Notes under the pieces: model-generated
Seen by the model: only the letters and a program-made list of their open reading frames with translations
The model's database searches: none
Told to the model about the DNA's origin: nothing
In this document: piece after piece, positions 17,794 through 27,607 of the stretch
Numbering within the stretch: the stretch's first letter is position 1
How the letters are laid out: the number at the start of each line of letters is the position of its first letter
Translations under genes and position numbers: made by a program
Assembly: GCF_000774145.1 (NCBI RefSeq)
Contig: NZ_KN322985.1
Span: forward strand, 209,910-273,909
Source of the DNA: Pseudomonas mediterranea CFBP 5447
Lineage (GTDB): Bacteria > Pseudomonadota > Gammaproteobacteria > Pseudomonadales > Pseudomonadaceae
Direction: 5' to 3'
DNA length: 64,000 nucleotides

Positions 17794-17946
17794 ATGGGCA
17801 CAATACTGATCATTATCCTGATCCTCCTGCTGATCGGCGGCCTGCCGGTCTTCCCGCACTCCAGAAGTTGGGGTTACGGCCCGTCTGGCATCATCGGCGT
17901 AGTGTTGGTAGTGCTGTTGATACTGCTGTTACTGGGCAAGATATAA
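17794..17946 (+). CDS. Tiny DUF3309-family membrane peptide
   Basis: This 50-residue protein begins MGTILIIILILLLIGGLPVF and ends VVLVVLLILLLLGKI. Two hydrophobic segments flank a short loop PHSRSWGYGPSG, the classic DUF3309 pattern of two membrane helices around a WGYGPSG motif. An AAGGAA ribosome-binding site is about eight bases upstream, and a strong terminator follows 10 bases after the stop. Function unknown. Relatives are stress- or stationary-phase-associated in some bacteria, but nothing here shows that. Confidence 0.87.
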   Translation: MGTILIIILILLLIGGLPVFPHSRSWGYGPSGIIGVVLVVLLILLLLGKI

Positions 17947-17955
17947 ATCAATGGC

Positions 17956-17992
17956 AAAAAAAAAGAGGCCTTTTTCAAGGCCTCTTTTTTAT
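17956..17992. terminator. Bidirectional Rho-independent terminator
   Basis: AAAGAGGCCTT / AAGGCCTCTTT forms an 11-base stem with a four-base loop, flanked by a run of A on the left and of T on the right. It can therefore stop transcription from both the DUF3309 gene and the converging LTA-synthase-like gene, which ends at 18000. Confidence 0.9.
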
Positions 17993-17999
17993 TTGCCGA

Positions 18000-20096
18000 T
18001 CATCTGTCCGGCTTTCCATCCACTACGCCAGCGGTGTTATCCAGCAGACTCTTGGTAGCGGTTTGCAGGAAGGACTCGAGCTTGAGCTTCATCTGGGCGC
18101 TATCTGGTGCATCCGGAATGACTTCCGCATGCGGGTTGGCCCCCAGTTCATAGCGGAACATTTTCGGCCCCATCTCTTTCTCCTTCGGCAGTACCAGGAT
18201 CCGGTCGCCCTGGATGATCGCCGTAGTCTGATCACTGCCCGACGGCTTGATCACACCGAAACCGGTATCGCCCTGCGGCAGATTCAACAGGTCACGGCCC
18301 CAGCACTGGTTGCGCACCTGTCCGCCGATCCGCCCCATGATGGTAGGGACGATGTCGACCTGGGTACCCACGGTGTGGTTACGCTGGCCGAATTTTTCCT
18401 GGATGCCCGGACCGATCAACAGCATCGGCACGTTGAAGCGGCCCAGGTCCATCTCGGTGATCTGGCGTTCGTTACCGAAACCATGGTCGCCCACCACGAC
18501 GAACAGCGTCTCCTTGAAATAGGGCTCCTTGCGTGCCTTCTCGAAGAACTGGCCCAGCGCCCAGTCCGAGTAGCGCATGGCGGTCAGGTGTTCGTTCAGG
18601 CTGCCACGGTCGGTGACCCGTTCAACCGGCAGCGGCGTCGGCAGTGCATAAGGCGTGTGGTTGGACAGGGTCTGCAGCAGGGCATAGAACGGCTTGCCGT
18701 TTTCCCGTGCCTTGAGCTCGATCAGGCCACGGTCGAACATGTCCTGATCGGACACGCCCCAGGTCGGATCGGAAAACACCGGATTGACGAAGTCGTTACG
18801 CCCGATGAAGTTGGTCATGCCCTGGTTGCTGAAGAAGCCCGACTGGTTGTCCCAGGCAAAATCGCCGTTGTAGACATACACATCGTCGTAGTCACGGGCG
18901 CTGAGTAGTTGCGGCAGGCCCGACAGCTTGTGGCTGCCTTCCGGTGTCTGCATCAGGTATTCGAAGCCGGGCAGGTTCGGGAAACACGCCATGGTGGCGA
19001 ACATGCCTTGGTGGGTGTGGGTGCCGTTGGAAAAGAAACGGTCGAACAGCAGGCCTTCCTTGGACAGCTTGTCCAGGTAAGGCGTGATGTTGCCCGGCGC
19101 GCCCAAGGCGCCCACCGAGTGACCGGCCATGCTTTCCATGAGGATCACAACCACGTTCTTGATTGGCAGGGTCTTGTCGGCTGGCGGCATGTAGTCGCGA
19201 CGCACGGCAGCAGTGGCGGTATCCACCAGCTTGTCGTCGGGCAATACCAGCATGTCACGTACAGTCTGCTGGGCCAGCGGCTGCTCGAGAGTGGCCTTCC
19301 AGATGTTGTCACGGTCTTCGGACATGCGGCTCTTGGCCGCCGCCACCAGCGACAGCGTGCCATTGAGGCCCAGCTGGTTGGCGAAGTTCGAATCGGTGGT
19401 ATAGACGTCACCCCAACGCAGCGGCGGGCCTTGACGCAAGGTGCCACGGGCCGCGACCACGGCCACCAGCAGGCAGACGACGAACACCGCCACCCGGCCG
19501 TACCACGGGGCGATCTGGCGGGTGCCGATGCTGCCGCCGCTGAACGGTCCGCGCGGACGGGTTGCACGGTCCGCGCCCTTGAACGCCAGGCTCAGGATGA
19601 GGGTGCCGCCGGCCCAGGCCAGCAGGTAGCGCACCACCGGGAAACCGTACCAGAGCATGCTCATCACGGTTTTCGGGTCTTCCTTCACATACTGGAAGAC
19701 CAGGCCGTTGAGGCGCTGGTGGAACTCACGGTAGAAGTCCATCTCCATCAGGCCGAGGAACAGCGCGATGCTGGAGGTGACGGTCAGCCAGAAACGAAAG
19801 AAGCCTCGGGCCGCCATGGCGCGAGCGCTGAACAGCGCCAGCAGCAGCGGAACGCAGAGGTAAACCACCAGGCGCAGGTCAAAACGCAGGCCATTGGCGA
19901 AGGCTTCGACGAAGGTCGAGGCCGGGGTGTCGAGGATCATTTGGCGGTTATAGACCAGCAGCGCCACGCGCAGCAGGCTGAACATCACCATCATCACCAG
20001 GGCGCAGAGCAATGTGTAGGCCAGGTGCGATTTGACGGTCGGTTGCAGCAGGCGATGCGTGCTTCGCTGCTGACTCAGGGCGTCCGGGATTGCCAT
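18000..20096 (-). CDS. LTA synthase family phosphoglycerol transferase / sulfatase-fold membrane enzyme
   Basis: From the ATG at 20096 (MAIPDALSQQ) the protein has 698 residues. About five N-terminal membrane segments (residues about 25-220) are followed by a large periplasmic alkaline-phosphatase/sulfatase-fold domain. Family motifs include VVVILMESMAGHS (metal site), FSNGTHTHQGMFATMACFP (region of the threonine nucleophile) and VVVGDHGFGNE (metal-binding Asp-His). In Gram-negatives such proteins transfer phosphoglycerol or phosphoethanolamine to glycans or lipid A-like targets (OpgB-like); the acceptor here is unknown. Transcription ends at the shared terminator. Confidence 0.88.
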   Translation of the reverse strand: MAIPDALSQQRSTHRLLQPTVKSHLAYTLLCALVMMVMFSLLRVALLVYNRQMILDTPASTFVEAFANGLRFDLRLVVYLCVPLLLALFSARAMAARGFFRFWLTVTSSIALFLGLMEMDFYREFHQRLNGLVFQYVKEDPKTVMSMLWYGFPVVRYLLAWAGGTLILSLAFKGADRATRPRGPFSGGSIGTRQIAPWYGRVAVFVVCLLVAVVAARGTLRQGPPLRWGDVYTTDSNFANQLGLNGTLSLVAAAKSRMSEDRDNIWKATLEQPLAQQTVRDMLVLPDDKLVDTATAAVRRDYMPPADKTLPIKNVVVILMESMAGHSVGALGAPGNITPYLDKLSKEGLLFDRFFSNGTHTHQGMFATMACFPNLPGFEYLMQTPEGSHKLSGLPQLLSARDYDDVYVYNGDFAWDNQSGFFSNQGMTNFIGRNDFVNPVFSDPTWGVSDQDMFDRGLIELKARENGKPFYALLQTLSNHTPYALPTPLPVERVTDRGSLNEHLTAMRYSDWALGQFFEKARKEPYFKETLFVVVGDHGFGNERQITEMDLGRFNVPMLLIGPGIQEKFGQRNHTVGTQVDIVPTIMGRIGGQVRNQCWGRDLLNLPQGDTGFGVIKPSGSDQTTAIIQGDRILVLPKEKEMGPKMFRYELGANPHAEVIPDAPDSAQMKLKLESFLQTATKSLLDNTAGVVDGKPDR

Positions 20097-20344
20097 GTCG
20101 TTTGAGGACCCTATTGGAGTTGGAGTGACAAAAAGTACAAAGGCGCACCCGCCGCTGGCCAAAGCCTGGCCCGGGGTTTGCGCAAGAGCGCAGATGTTGC
20201 ACGAACGGCTAAGGCATTGCCATTAAATAACCGGCGGCAATAAAAGCGCGGGGAATTGTCCGCAAGGTTTTGTGAAAATTTCGTTCAATGAATATCTGGA
20301 AACACAAAATGCCTGAACCAACCTCAATATCAGGCCGCCCTCAT

Positions 20345-20474
20345 TGTGGCGAGGGGATTTATCCCCGCTGGGCTGCGCAGCAGCCCCATTCAGAAACCCA
20401 ATTAGCCTGACACACCAAGTTGCAACTAGTGGGGGCTGCTTAGCAGCCCAGCGGGGATGAATCCCCTCGCCACA
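20345..20474. repeat. REP-type inverted pair (GTGGCGAGGG family)
   Basis: GTGGCGAGGGGATTTATCCC with the hairpin GGGCTGCGCAGCAGCCCC at the left is mirrored by GGGGCTGCTTAGCAGCCCAG and the reverse core ending at 20474. It occupies the gap between speE and the LTA-synthase-like gene, both on the minus strand. Confidence 0.85.
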
Positions 20475-20493
20475 GAAAGCCCCCTCAGCCCAA

Positions 20494-21369
20494 TCAGTCG
20501 TTACTCGGCTTGTTGATCGCCTGCAACACGTACTGCGGCATGGCAAACGCACCGAGATGAATCTCGGGGTTGTAGTAGCGGGTGACGATGCCGCTGCCGA
20601 TGAACCGCTCATGCAGGGTTTCACGGGAGAGCTTGCGGTAAGCGCTGTCGGTCGAGCCCCAGGCGAAAGTCATGGCGCCGCCGATGTAGGTCGGCACCGC
20701 CGCCTGGTAGAAGTGCCAGTCGGCAAACAGGCCTCGCAGGCGGCCGGCGGTGGTCTGCACTTCGCCCAACTGCATGAATGGCGTGCCGTTCTGGGTCACC
20801 AGGATGCCGCCATCGTTCAGGCAGCGATGGCAAGCCTGGTAGAAGTTTTCCGAGAACAGCACTTCACCCGGGCCGATCGGATCGGTGGAGTCGGAAATGA
20901 TGACGTCGAACTTCTCCTGGGTGGTGGAGACGAAGCGCATGCCGTCATCGATCACCAGGTTCAGCCGCGGGTCGTCGTAGGCGCCCTTGGAATGGTTGGG
21001 CAGGAACTCCTTGCACATGTCCACCACGGTGCCGTCGATTTCCACCATGGTGATGTGCTCGACGCCCAAGTGCTTGGTCACCTCCCGCAACATGCCACCA
21101 TCACCGCCACCGATGATCAACACCCGCTTGGCCTTGCCGTGGGCGAGGATGGGCACGTGGGTGAGCATTTCGTGGTAGATGAACTCATCGGCCTCGGTGG
21201 TCTGGATCACGCCATCGAGCGCCATCACTCGCCCCATGCGCGGATTCTCGAAGATCACCAGGTGCTGGTGCTCGGTACGCACTTCGTGCAGCAGCTTATC
21301 CATCCGGAAACGCTGGCCGTAGCCTTCGTAGAGGGTTTCCAGGTAGTCGCCGGTCGGGGTGGTCGTCAT
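20494..21369 (-). CDS. speE: Spermidine synthase (polyamine aminopropyltransferase)
   Basis: The 291-residue protein transfers the aminopropyl group of decarboxylated SAM to putrescine. Family motifs are [31 protein letters not shown] and [17 protein letters not shown], which carry the decarboxy-SAM and putrescine contacts. Length is normal. No speD is adjacent, so decarboxylated SAM must come from elsewhere in the genome. Its ATG at 21369 is preceded by a GGAGCAC ribosome-binding site. Confidence 0.95.
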   Translation of the reverse strand: MTTTPTGDYLETLYEGYGQRFRMDKLLHEVRTEHQHLVIFENPRMGRVMALDGVIQTTEADEFIYHEMLTHVPILAHGKAKRVLIIGGGDGGMLREVTKHLGVEHITMVEIDGTVVDMCKEFLPNHSKGAYDDPRLNLVIDDGMRFVSTTQEKFDVIISDSTDPIGPGEVLFSENFYQACHRCLNDGGILVTQNGTPFMQLGEVQTTAGRLRGLFADWHFYQAAVPTYIGGAMTFAWGSTDSAYRKLSRETLHERFIGSGIVTRYYNPEIHLGAFAMPQYVLQAINKPSND

Positions 21370-21460
21370 GGTCAGGTGCTCCGATAGCTCACAAAGGCGC
21401 GCATTCTACGACGATGGGGGTGACAGGTGGGCACAAAAAACCATGCCACATCCGCAAAAC

Positions 21461-21553
21461 CTGTGGGAGCGAGCCCGCTCGCGAAAGCGGTGGGTCAGTC
21501 AACATCTGTATTCGCTGACCTGCCGCCTTCGCGAGCAGGCTCGCTCCCACAAG
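21461..21553. repeat. REP-type inverted pair (TGTGGGAGCGAGC family)
   Basis: Forward copy at about 21461-21487 and reverse copy at about 21526-21552, between the lipoprotein gene and speE on the minus strand. Confidence 0.85.
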
Positions 21554-21573
21554 GAGTAGCCTGCTACCTATCT

Positions 21574-21981
21574 TCAGTGAAACTGGCGCCCCAATCCCCC
21601 CGGTACGCCTTCGATGGTGGTGTCTTCCCACGGCCCATTGGGGCTGACGGAGCGGCTCCAGCCGTTGTTCCAGCGATAGTGGGTGCGTTGGCGGTAGAAG
21701 GTGTTGGGCTGGTTATCCAGCACATAGACCCCGAGCTTGGCGTCCCAGTGGCTGTTGCCCCCAGGTGGCGGGGCGAAACTGGCGGATGTGCGCGGCAGCG
21801 GCTTGGCCGGTTTGCTCGGGGTGGCCGGTTTGCCCGGCGCGGTGGACGGCACCGGCTTGGTGGTCGGCGTCGAGGGCGGAATGGGTGGCAGCGGCGTCGA
21901 AGGCTCCGGCGGACGATGAACCGCACAAGCGCTCAGGCCCAGGACGAGCGTCAGCAGAGTGATACGGGCGATGGCGGTCAT
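21574..21981 (-). CDS. Small proline-rich lipoprotein, function unknown
   Basis: The protein of about 135 residues begins MTAIARITLLTLVLGLSAC, a lipoprotein signal with lipobox LSAC, so it should be lipid-anchored. A Pro/Thr/Ser/Lys-rich spacer (about residues 22-70) leads to a small tyrosine- and tryptophan-rich C-terminal domain. The start at 21981 has AGGA nine bases upstream. An alternative ATG at 21999 overlaps the ccmI TGA (ATGA) and would add six residues. Either way the gene directly follows ccmI and may be co-translated with it. Confidence 0.72.
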   Translation of the reverse strand: MTAIARITLLTLVLGLSACAVHRPPEPSTPLPPIPPSTPTTKPVPSTAPGKPATPSKPAKPLPRTSASFAPPPGGNSHWDAKLGVYVLDNQPNTFYRQRTHYRWNNGWSRSVSPNGPWEDTTIEGVPGGLGRQFH

Positions 21982-21995
21982 GGTACAAATTCCTG

Positions 21996-23198
21996 TCATT
22001 GGTCCGGGCTGTCGATGGTCAGTTGTTGCGGCGCCGTAGTGCTGGTGGCCAGGGGCTGGCTGCGGCCGATCCACTCACCGGAAGTCGGTTGCCCGGCCCG
22101 GGAGATACGCGCCACCAGTTGGACTTCAGGGAAGTTCGACAGTTTCAGTTGCGGCATCATCGCGTCCGCGTCCCCCAGCTCGACGCTGACGGGCAGGTCG
22201 GCGACGGTCAGGCGCTTGGCCGCCAGCGGCGCCGGCGGGCCGGAAACGGCGCGGGCAAAGATGAATACGCTGTCGCCCGGCTGCACCTTGGCCTTGAGGG
22301 CCGGCGCCAGGTCGACACGGACCTTGAGCAGTGCGCCGGCCTTGACCGCCGGAGCCTGAGCCACCTTGCCGCCACTGGCTTGCAGCTTCTCGGTGGCGCG
22401 GGCAATACCGCCCTGCAGCGCCTCGCGGGATTTGTCGCCCTCCGGCAGTTGCGCCAGCAGGCGCCCCCAGTAATCGATTGCGTCCTGATAGCGTTCGCCT
22501 TCAAACGCGGCGATGCCCAACAGGCCCAGGCTGGTGACTTCCTTGGGATCGAGCTTCAGGGCCTCGTCGGTCAAGGCCTGGACCTTGTCCGACCATTTCT
22601 TGCCATCGGCAAAATACTGCGCCTGGGCCCACTGCCCCAGCAGCTCGGGCTGCCGCCCCGCCAACGCCACGGTGCGCTCGAAGATCTTCGCCGCATCCGC
22701 CGGCCGATCCTGGGCCATGTAGGTGCGTCCGAGGAAATACAAGCCCTCGGCGGAATCCGGTTGTGCCGCCACTGCCCTTTCCAGGCGCTGAGTCATTTCT
22801 TCCATCGACTGCGGCGCCTGGGCGAATTCACGGGTCAGTTCGACCTTGTCACTCGCGCCGAAATGCAGGTACAGGCCCAGGCCCAGCACCGGCACGAGCA
22901 CGGCCGCCAGTAACGGCAGCGGCTTGCCCATGCGGGATTCGCGCGGCGCCTCGGCACCCTCGGTATCGGCAAGCAGTTCCCGAGCGGCTTCGGCGCGGCC
23001 CGTGTCCAGTTGCGCGGCGTTGAGCACGCCCTCCGCCTGCTCGACCTGCAACTCGGCGACACGCTCCTGGTACAGCGCCACATTGAGCGCGGTGCGGTCC
23101 TCTTCCCGCTGGGCGCGACGAACCCGCAGCACGGGGATCAACAGGAAACTCAGGGCAATCAGGAGAAGCAGACCTGCGGCGAGCCAGAAATCAATCAT
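21996..23198 (-). CDS. ccmI: Cytochrome c maturation protein CcmI (CycH)
   Basis: The 400-residue inner-membrane protein has an N-terminal membrane segment ([20 protein letters not shown]), a cytoplasmic stretch beginning [15 protein letters not shown], a second membrane helix near residue 100, and a periplasmic TPR domain that holds apocytochrome c. Full-length CcmI as in Pseudomonas CycH. It overlaps the end of ccmH by eight bases, the last step of the ccm operon before the lipoprotein gene. It delivers apocytochrome to the CcmF/H haem lyase. Confidence 0.92.
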   Translation of the reverse strand: MIDFWLAAGLLLLIALSFLLIPVLRVRRAQREEDRTALNVALYQERVAELQVEQAEGVLNAAQLDTGRAEAARELLADTEGAEAPRESRMGKPLPLLAAVLVPVLGLGLYLHFGASDKVELTREFAQAPQSMEEMTQRLERAVAAQPDSAEGLYFLGRTYMAQDRPADAAKIFERTVALAGRQPELLGQWAQAQYFADGKKWSDKVQALTDEALKLDPKEVTSLGLLGIAAFEGERYQDAIDYWGRLLAQLPEGDKSREALQGGIARATEKLQASGGKVAQAPAVKAGALLKVRVDLAPALKAKVQPGDSVFIFARAVSGPPAPLAAKRLTVADLPVSVELGDADAMMPQLKLSNFPEVQLVARISRAGQPTSGEWIGRSQPLATSTTAPQQLTIDSPDQ

Positions 23199-23664
23199 GC
23201 TTGGTGTTATCCAACAGTTGGTCGAGGCGCTGGCGCTCCTCGACGGAAAGCGTGTCCGGGGCGGCGGTGCGCTGCACCCGGCGGCGGCGCACGATCAGCG
23301 CGATGACGACGAAGCCGCCGAGCAACAACCCGGCGGGGCCGAACCAGAGCAGCGCGGTCTTGGAGGTCAGGGCCGGGTTGTAGCGCACGAACTCACCGTA
23401 GCGATCCACCATGAAATCGATGATCTGCTGGTTGTCCTTGCCCTCGCCAAGCATGCGGAAGATTTCCTTGCGCAGGTCGGCGGCAATCGGGGCGTTGGAG
23501 TCGGCGATGTCCTGGTTCTGGCACTTGGGGCAGCGCAGCTCCTTGGTCAGCTCGCGAAACCGCTCGCGCTCGCCGTCGTTGGCGAATTCGTAGGTGTCGA
23601 TGGCGGCCTGGGCCATGCCGGCGAGGCTCAAACCCAGGACGACGGCGGTTAACCAGCGCTTCAT
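23191..23664 (-). CDS. ccmH: Cytochrome c maturation protein CcmH (CycL)
   Basis: The 157-residue protein has a signal peptide (cleavage near AQA at 18-20), a periplasmic domain carrying the redox motif RCPKCQNQ with Cys45 and Cys48, and a C-terminal membrane anchor near residues 103-123. It keeps the haem-binding cysteines of apocytochrome c reduced. Its ATG overlaps the ccmG stop as ATGA (23661-23664). Confidence 0.95.
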   Translation of the reverse strand: MKRWLTAVVLGLSLAGMAQAAIDTYEFANDGERERFRELTKELRCPKCQNQDIADSNAPIAADLRKEIFRMLGEGKDNQQIIDFMVDRYGEFVRYNPALTSKTALLWFGPAGLLLGGFVVIALIVRRRRVQRTAAPDTLSVEERQRLDQLLDNTKHD

Positions 23665-24197
23665 GGCTTGGCCTCGTCCACCAGTGCCTGGTATTTGCCA
23701 GCCAGTTTCTCCCGCCAGACCTGCTCGTCGATCACCCCGACGAACTTGTCACGGATCACGCCCTTGGCATCGATGAAGAAGGTTTCCGGAGCCCCATAGA
23801 CCCCAAGGTTCAAGCCCAGGGAGCCCTCTTCATCACGAATGTCCAGTTGATACGGGTTATGGAACTCGGCGAGCCACTTCAAGGCATCGACGTTGACGTC
23901 TTTGTAATTGATGCCGTAGATCACCACGCCTTTCTCGGCCAACTTGTTCAGCACCGGATGCTCGACCCGGCAGGAAATGCACCAGGTGCCCCACACATTG
24001 ACCAGTGCCGGCTTACCCAGCAGATCGGCGCGGGTCAGCGTCTTGTCGCCCTGCACCGACGGCAGGGTGAACTCCGGGAACGGCTTGCCGATCATCGCCG
24101 AAGGCAACTCGGACGGGTCCAGGAAAAGCCCCCGGTACAGAACGACCGCCACCATCAGGAACAGCGCCAGCGGCAATACCATCAACCAACGTTTCAT
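23661..24197 (-). CDS. ccmG: Thiol:disulfide interchange protein CcmG (DsbE)
   Basis: The 178-residue protein is a membrane-anchored periplasmic thioredoxin with an N-terminal signal anchor (residues about 5-22) and active site WCISC at 72-76, in the context NVWGTWCISCRVEHP. It passes electrons to CcmH and apocytochrome c. The GVYGAPETFFID segment of the DsbE family is present. It overlaps ccmF by four bases (ATGA). Confidence 0.95.
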   Translation of the reverse strand: MKRWLMVLPLALFLMVAVVLYRGLFLDPSELPSAMIGKPFPEFTLPSVQGDKTLTRADLLGKPALVNVWGTWCISCRVEHPVLNKLAEKGVVIYGINYKDVNVDALKWLAEFHNPYQLDIRDEEGSLGLNLGVYGAPETFFIDAKGVIRDKFVGVIDEQVWREKLAGKYQALVDEAKP

Positions 24198-26182
24198 GCA
24201 GTGGCTCCCGTCACGCCCAGGGCTTCGCGCACCCGGGTTTTCACCTTGACTCGATAACGCCGATCCAGCGCCGCCAGCGCCCCGCCCAGTCCGGTCAACA
24301 AACCACCGAACCAGATCCAGCGCACGAACGGCTTGACGTGCACCCGCACCGCCCAGGCGCCGTCGCCCAGGGATTCGCCCAGTGCCACATAGAGGTCGCG
24401 GGTGAAACCGGCGTCGATGCCAGCCTCGGTCATCACCGAGTTCTGTACGGTGTAGAGGCGCTTCTCGGGATGCAGTACCGTCACTTCCTGGCCATTGCGA
24501 ATGACCCGCACCGTGCCTTTATCGGACGTGAAGTTCGGGCCTTCGAAATGCTTGGCGCCCTCGAACACGAACTGGTAACCGGCCAGCTCCATGGACTCCC
24601 CCGGTGCCAGGCGCAGGTCGCGCTCGGCGCTGTTCTGGCTGGACAGCACCACGCCCAGGGCACAGACGGCGATGCCCAGGTGGGCGATCTGCATGCCCCA
24701 GTAGCTGCGGGTCAGGGTGGGCAGGCCCTTGACCAGGCCTTTGTGACGGGTCTTGTCGAAAATGTCCCGCACACCGGCCAGCAATACCCAGGCCGCCAGG
24801 ACGAAGGTTGCCAGCACCGCCCAGTTGAAATCGCCATATGCGATCCCGGCCACCACGGCCAGGGCGGCAGTGCCCAGCAGCACCGGCGTCAGCATGCCCA
24901 GCAGCCACTTGACCGGCGTGTCTTTCCAGCGCACCAGCACACCAACGGCCATCACCACCATCAGGATCGCCATCAGCGGGATGAACAGCGCATTGAAGTA
25001 CGGCGGGCCGACCGACAGCTTGGCGCCGGAGAGCGCATCGAGCACCAGCGGATACAACGTTCCCAGCAGGATCATCGACGCGGCCACCACCAGCACCAGG
25101 TTGTTGCCCAGCAACAGCGTCTCCCGGGACCAGAGGTTGAAGCCGACCTGGCTCTTGACCACAGGGGCCCGCAAGGCGAACAACGTCAGCGAACCGCCGA
25201 CCACGAACAGCAGGAACATCAGGATGAACACGCCGCGCTCGGGGTCCGAGGCGAAGGCATGCACCGAAGTCAACACGCCGGAACGCACCAGGAAGGTCCC
25301 CAGCAAGCTCAGGGAGAACGCCGCAATCGCCAGCAGCACGGTCCAGCTCTTGAACACGCCACGCTTCTCCGTGACCGCTAGCGAGTGAATCAGTGCCGTG
25401 CCCACCAGCCAGGGCATGAACGAGGCGTTTTCCACCGGGTCCCAGAACCACCAGCCGCCCCAGCCCAGTTCGTAGTAGGCCCACCACGAACCGAGAGTGA
25501 TTCCGATGCCGAGGAAGGCCCAGGCGACGATGGTCCACGGACGCGACCAGCGGGCCCAGGCAGCATCGAGGCGACCGCCCAGCAACGCGGCGATGGCAAA
25601 GGCAAACGCTACGGAAAAGCCGACGTAGCCCATGTAGAGCATCGGCGGATGAACGATCAGGCCGATGTCCTGCAGCAGCGGATTGAGGTCGCGGCCATCC
25701 ATCGGCATCTGCGGCAGGATCCGCGCGAATGGGTTGGACGTGACGATCAGGAACAGCAGGAAACCGGTGCTGATCATGCCCATTACCGCCAGCACCCGGG
25801 CGAGCATCACCTGGGGCAACTGCCGGGAGAACACCGAGACGGCGAAAGTCCAGCCGGCGAGAATCAAGGCCCAGAGCAGCAGCGAACCTTCATGGGCGCC
25901 CCACACCGCACTGAACTTGTAGTACCAGGGCAAGGCGCTGTTAGAATTGCTCGCGACGTAGGCCACGGAAAAATCGTCGGTCATGAAGGCGTAGGTCAGG
26001 CAACCGAAGGCGAACACCATGAAGGCGAACTGTCCCCACGCCGCCGGCTGGGCCAGGCTCATCCACAGGCGGTCGCCGCGCCAGGCACCGAGCAGCGGCA
26101 CCACGGCCTGCACCAGGGCCAGGCACAGGGCCAGGATCATCGCCAGGTGGCCCAACTCGGGAATAAAGATGCCAGTGTTCAT
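24194..26182 (-). CDS. ccmF: Haem lyase subunit CcmF
   Basis: The 662-residue polytopic membrane protein has about 15 hydrophobic segments. It carries the tryptophan-rich haem-handling motif GWGGWWFWDPVENASFMPWL of the HHP superfamily. It receives haem from CcmE and ligates it to the CXXCH of apocytochrome c with CcmH and CcmI. Length is normal. It starts three bases after the ccmE stop. Confidence 0.96.
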   Translation of the reverse strand: MNTGIFIPELGHLAMILALCLALVQAVVPLLGAWRGDRLWMSLAQPAAWGQFAFMVFAFGCLTYAFMTDDFSVAYVASNSNSALPWYYKFSAVWGAHEGSLLLWALILAGWTFAVSVFSRQLPQVMLARVLAVMGMISTGFLLFLIVTSNPFARILPQMPMDGRDLNPLLQDIGLIVHPPMLYMGYVGFSVAFAFAIAALLGGRLDAAWARWSRPWTIVAWAFLGIGITLGSWWAYYELGWGGWWFWDPVENASFMPWLVGTALIHSLAVTEKRGVFKSWTVLLAIAAFSLSLLGTFLVRSGVLTSVHAFASDPERGVFILMFLLFVVGGSLTLFALRAPVVKSQVGFNLWSRETLLLGNNLVLVVAASMILLGTLYPLVLDALSGAKLSVGPPYFNALFIPLMAILMVVMAVGVLVRWKDTPVKWLLGMLTPVLLGTAALAVVAGIAYGDFNWAVLATFVLAAWVLLAGVRDIFDKTRHKGLVKGLPTLTRSYWGMQIAHLGIAVCALGVVLSSQNSAERDLRLAPGESMELAGYQFVFEGAKHFEGPNFTSDKGTVRVIRNGQEVTVLHPEKRLYTVQNSVMTEAGIDAGFTRDLYVALGESLGDGAWAVRVHVKPFVRWIWFGGLLTGLGGALAALDRRYRVKVKTRVREALGVTGATA

Positions 26183-26185
26183 CGA

Positions 26186-26641
26186 TCAGCCTTCCTTCAC
26201 GGGAGCGGGCGCCGACTGACCACTGTCTTTAAGTGCCTTGGTCACTTCCGGCGGCATGTATTTTTCGTCGTGCTTGGCCAGCACTTCGTCGGCCACCACC
26301 ACACCATCGGCGTTGAGCTTGCCCAGGGCGACGATGCCCTGCCCTTCACGAAACAGGTCCGGGAGGATGCCGCGATACGTGATGGTCACGGTCTTGTTGA
26401 AATCGGTGACGTTGAACTTCACGTCCAGCGAATCCCCGGAACGGACCAGCGAGCCCTTCTCCACCATGCCGCCGGCGCGGATGCGGGTGTCCTTGGGCGC
26501 TTCGCCATTGGCGATCTGGGTCGGGGTGTAGAACAGGTTGATATTTTGCTGCAGGGCGCTCAAGGCCAGGCCGACCGCGGCACCGACACCCACCAGGATC
26601 GCCAGGATGATGACAAGACGTTTTTTGCGCAGCGGATTCAC
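26186..26641 (-). CDS. ccmE: Periplasmic haem chaperone CcmE
   Basis: The 151-residue protein has an N-terminal membrane anchor (about residues 8-30) and a beta-barrel domain ending in the haem-attachment motif HDEKY, with the covalent haem ligand His124 and Tyr128. The start codon is GTG at 26641, overlapping the ccmD stop (GTGA). It carries haem from CcmC to CcmF. Confidence 0.95.
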   Translation of the reverse strand: MNPLRKKRLVIILAILVGVGAAVGLALSALQQNINLFYTPTQIANGEAPKDTRIRAGGMVEKGSLVRSGDSLDVKFNVTDFNKTVTITYRGILPDLFREGQGIVALGKLNADGVVVADEVLAKHDEKYMPPEVTKALKDSGQSAPAPVKEG

Positions 26642-26814
26642 TGACCGTTCTCCCGGCGCAGACGACGCGCCTCATGTTGCAGATACCGCTTGCGGGCCTG
26701 GATCGGCACCGCCACGTTAAGGGCCAGCACCGCCAGGCAGATGCCATAGGCCGACCAGACATACAGGCCATGATGGCCCATGGCGAGAAAATCGCCGAAT
26801 GAAGCGAAACTCAT
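26638..26814 (-). CDS. ccmD: Haem exporter accessory protein CcmD
   Basis: The 58-residue peptide begins [20 protein letters not shown], with one membrane helix (about 17-37) and a basic cytoplasmic tail ([18 protein letters not shown]), exactly the CcmD plan. The start at 26814 overlaps the ccmC stop (ATGA). A much longer in-frame reading upstream would run through ccmC and is not used. CcmD releases holo-CcmE from the CcmABC complex. Confidence 0.93.
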   Translation of the reverse strand: MSFASFGDFLAMGHHGLYVWSAYGICLAVLALNVAVPIQARKRYLQHEARRLRRENGQ

Positions 26815-27566
26815 CGAGCGGCCTCCAGGCTGTTCTGTACTTCGGCCTTCACCCAACTGGCCCGGGCTTCGCGCTTGAGCACTTCCAGGCGCATGCGCAG
26901 CAACAGCACCGCGCCGAAGAAGCAATAGAAACCCAGGGCGGTCAGCAGCAAGGGCAACCACATTTCCACGGGCATCGCCGGTTTTTCCGTGAGGGTGAAC
27001 GTCGCGCCCTGATGCAGGGTGTTCCACCACTCCACCGAGTACTTGATGATCGGGATGTTGATCACGCCGACAATCGCCAGCACCGCGCAGGCCTTGGCCG
27101 CGCTCTCACGATTGCTGATGGCGTTGCCCAGCGCAATAAGACCGAAGTACAGGAACAGCAGGATCAGCATCGACGTCAGTCGGGCATCCCAGACCCACCA
27201 CGAACCCCAGGTCGGCTTGCCCCAGATGGCCCCGGTGACCAGCGCCACGGCGGTCATCCAGGCGCCGATGGGCGCGGCGCATTGCAAGGCCACGTCGGCC
27301 AGCTTCATCTTCCAGACCAGCCCGACCACGCCGCACACCGCCAGCATGACGTAGATCGACTGGGCGAGCATCGCTGTCGGCACATGGATGTAGATGATCC
27401 GGAAGCTGTTGCCCTGTTGATAATCCGGCGGCGCGAACGCCAGGCCCCAGACCACGCCGATGCCAATCAGCAGCAGTGCGGCGATGCTCAGCCAGGGCAA
27501 TAACTTGCCGCTGATGCCGTAGAACCATTTGGGTGAGCCGAGCTTATGAAACCAGGTCCAGTTCAT
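26811..27566 (-). CDS. ccmC: Haem exporter protein CcmC
   Basis: The 251-residue protein has six membrane segments and the HHP-family tryptophan motif [13 protein letters not shown] on a periplasmic loop that presents haem to CcmE. The start at 27566 ([10 protein letters not shown]) is chosen for its GGAAACA ribosome-binding site and fit to the family; an ATG at 27581 would add five residues. Unlike the rest of the operon, about 93 bases with a GC hairpin separate it from ccmB. Confidence 0.95.
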   Translation of the reverse strand: MNWTWFHKLGSPKWFYGISGKLLPWLSIAALLLIGIGVVWGLAFAPPDYQQGNSFRIIYIHVPTAMLAQSIYVMLAVCGVVGLVWKMKLADVALQCAAPIGAWMTAVALVTGAIWGKPTWGSWWVWDARLTSMLILLFLYFGLIALGNAISNRESAAKACAVLAIVGVINIPIIKYSVEWWNTLHQGATFTLTEKPAMPVEMWLPLLLTALGFYCFFGAVLLLRMRLEVLKREARASWVKAEVQNSLEAAR

Positions 27567-27585
27567 TGCTGTTTCCATCACGGTT

Positions 27586-27607
27586 GCGGCGCGCTGTCAC
27601 GCGCCGC
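27586..27607. other. GC-rich hairpin in the ccmB-ccmC gap
   Basis: GCGGCGCG and CGCGCCGC form an eight-base perfect stem with a six-base loop in the only real gap of the ccmABCDEFGHI operon. No T-run follows on the minus strand, so it is not a standard terminator; it could adjust mRNA processing or stability (inference). Confidence 0.45.

Noticed and set aside
26815-27030. N-terminal extension of CcmD to 130 residues
   Set aside because: The extension overlaps ccmC in another frame and has shadow composition; CcmD is normally about 60 residues.
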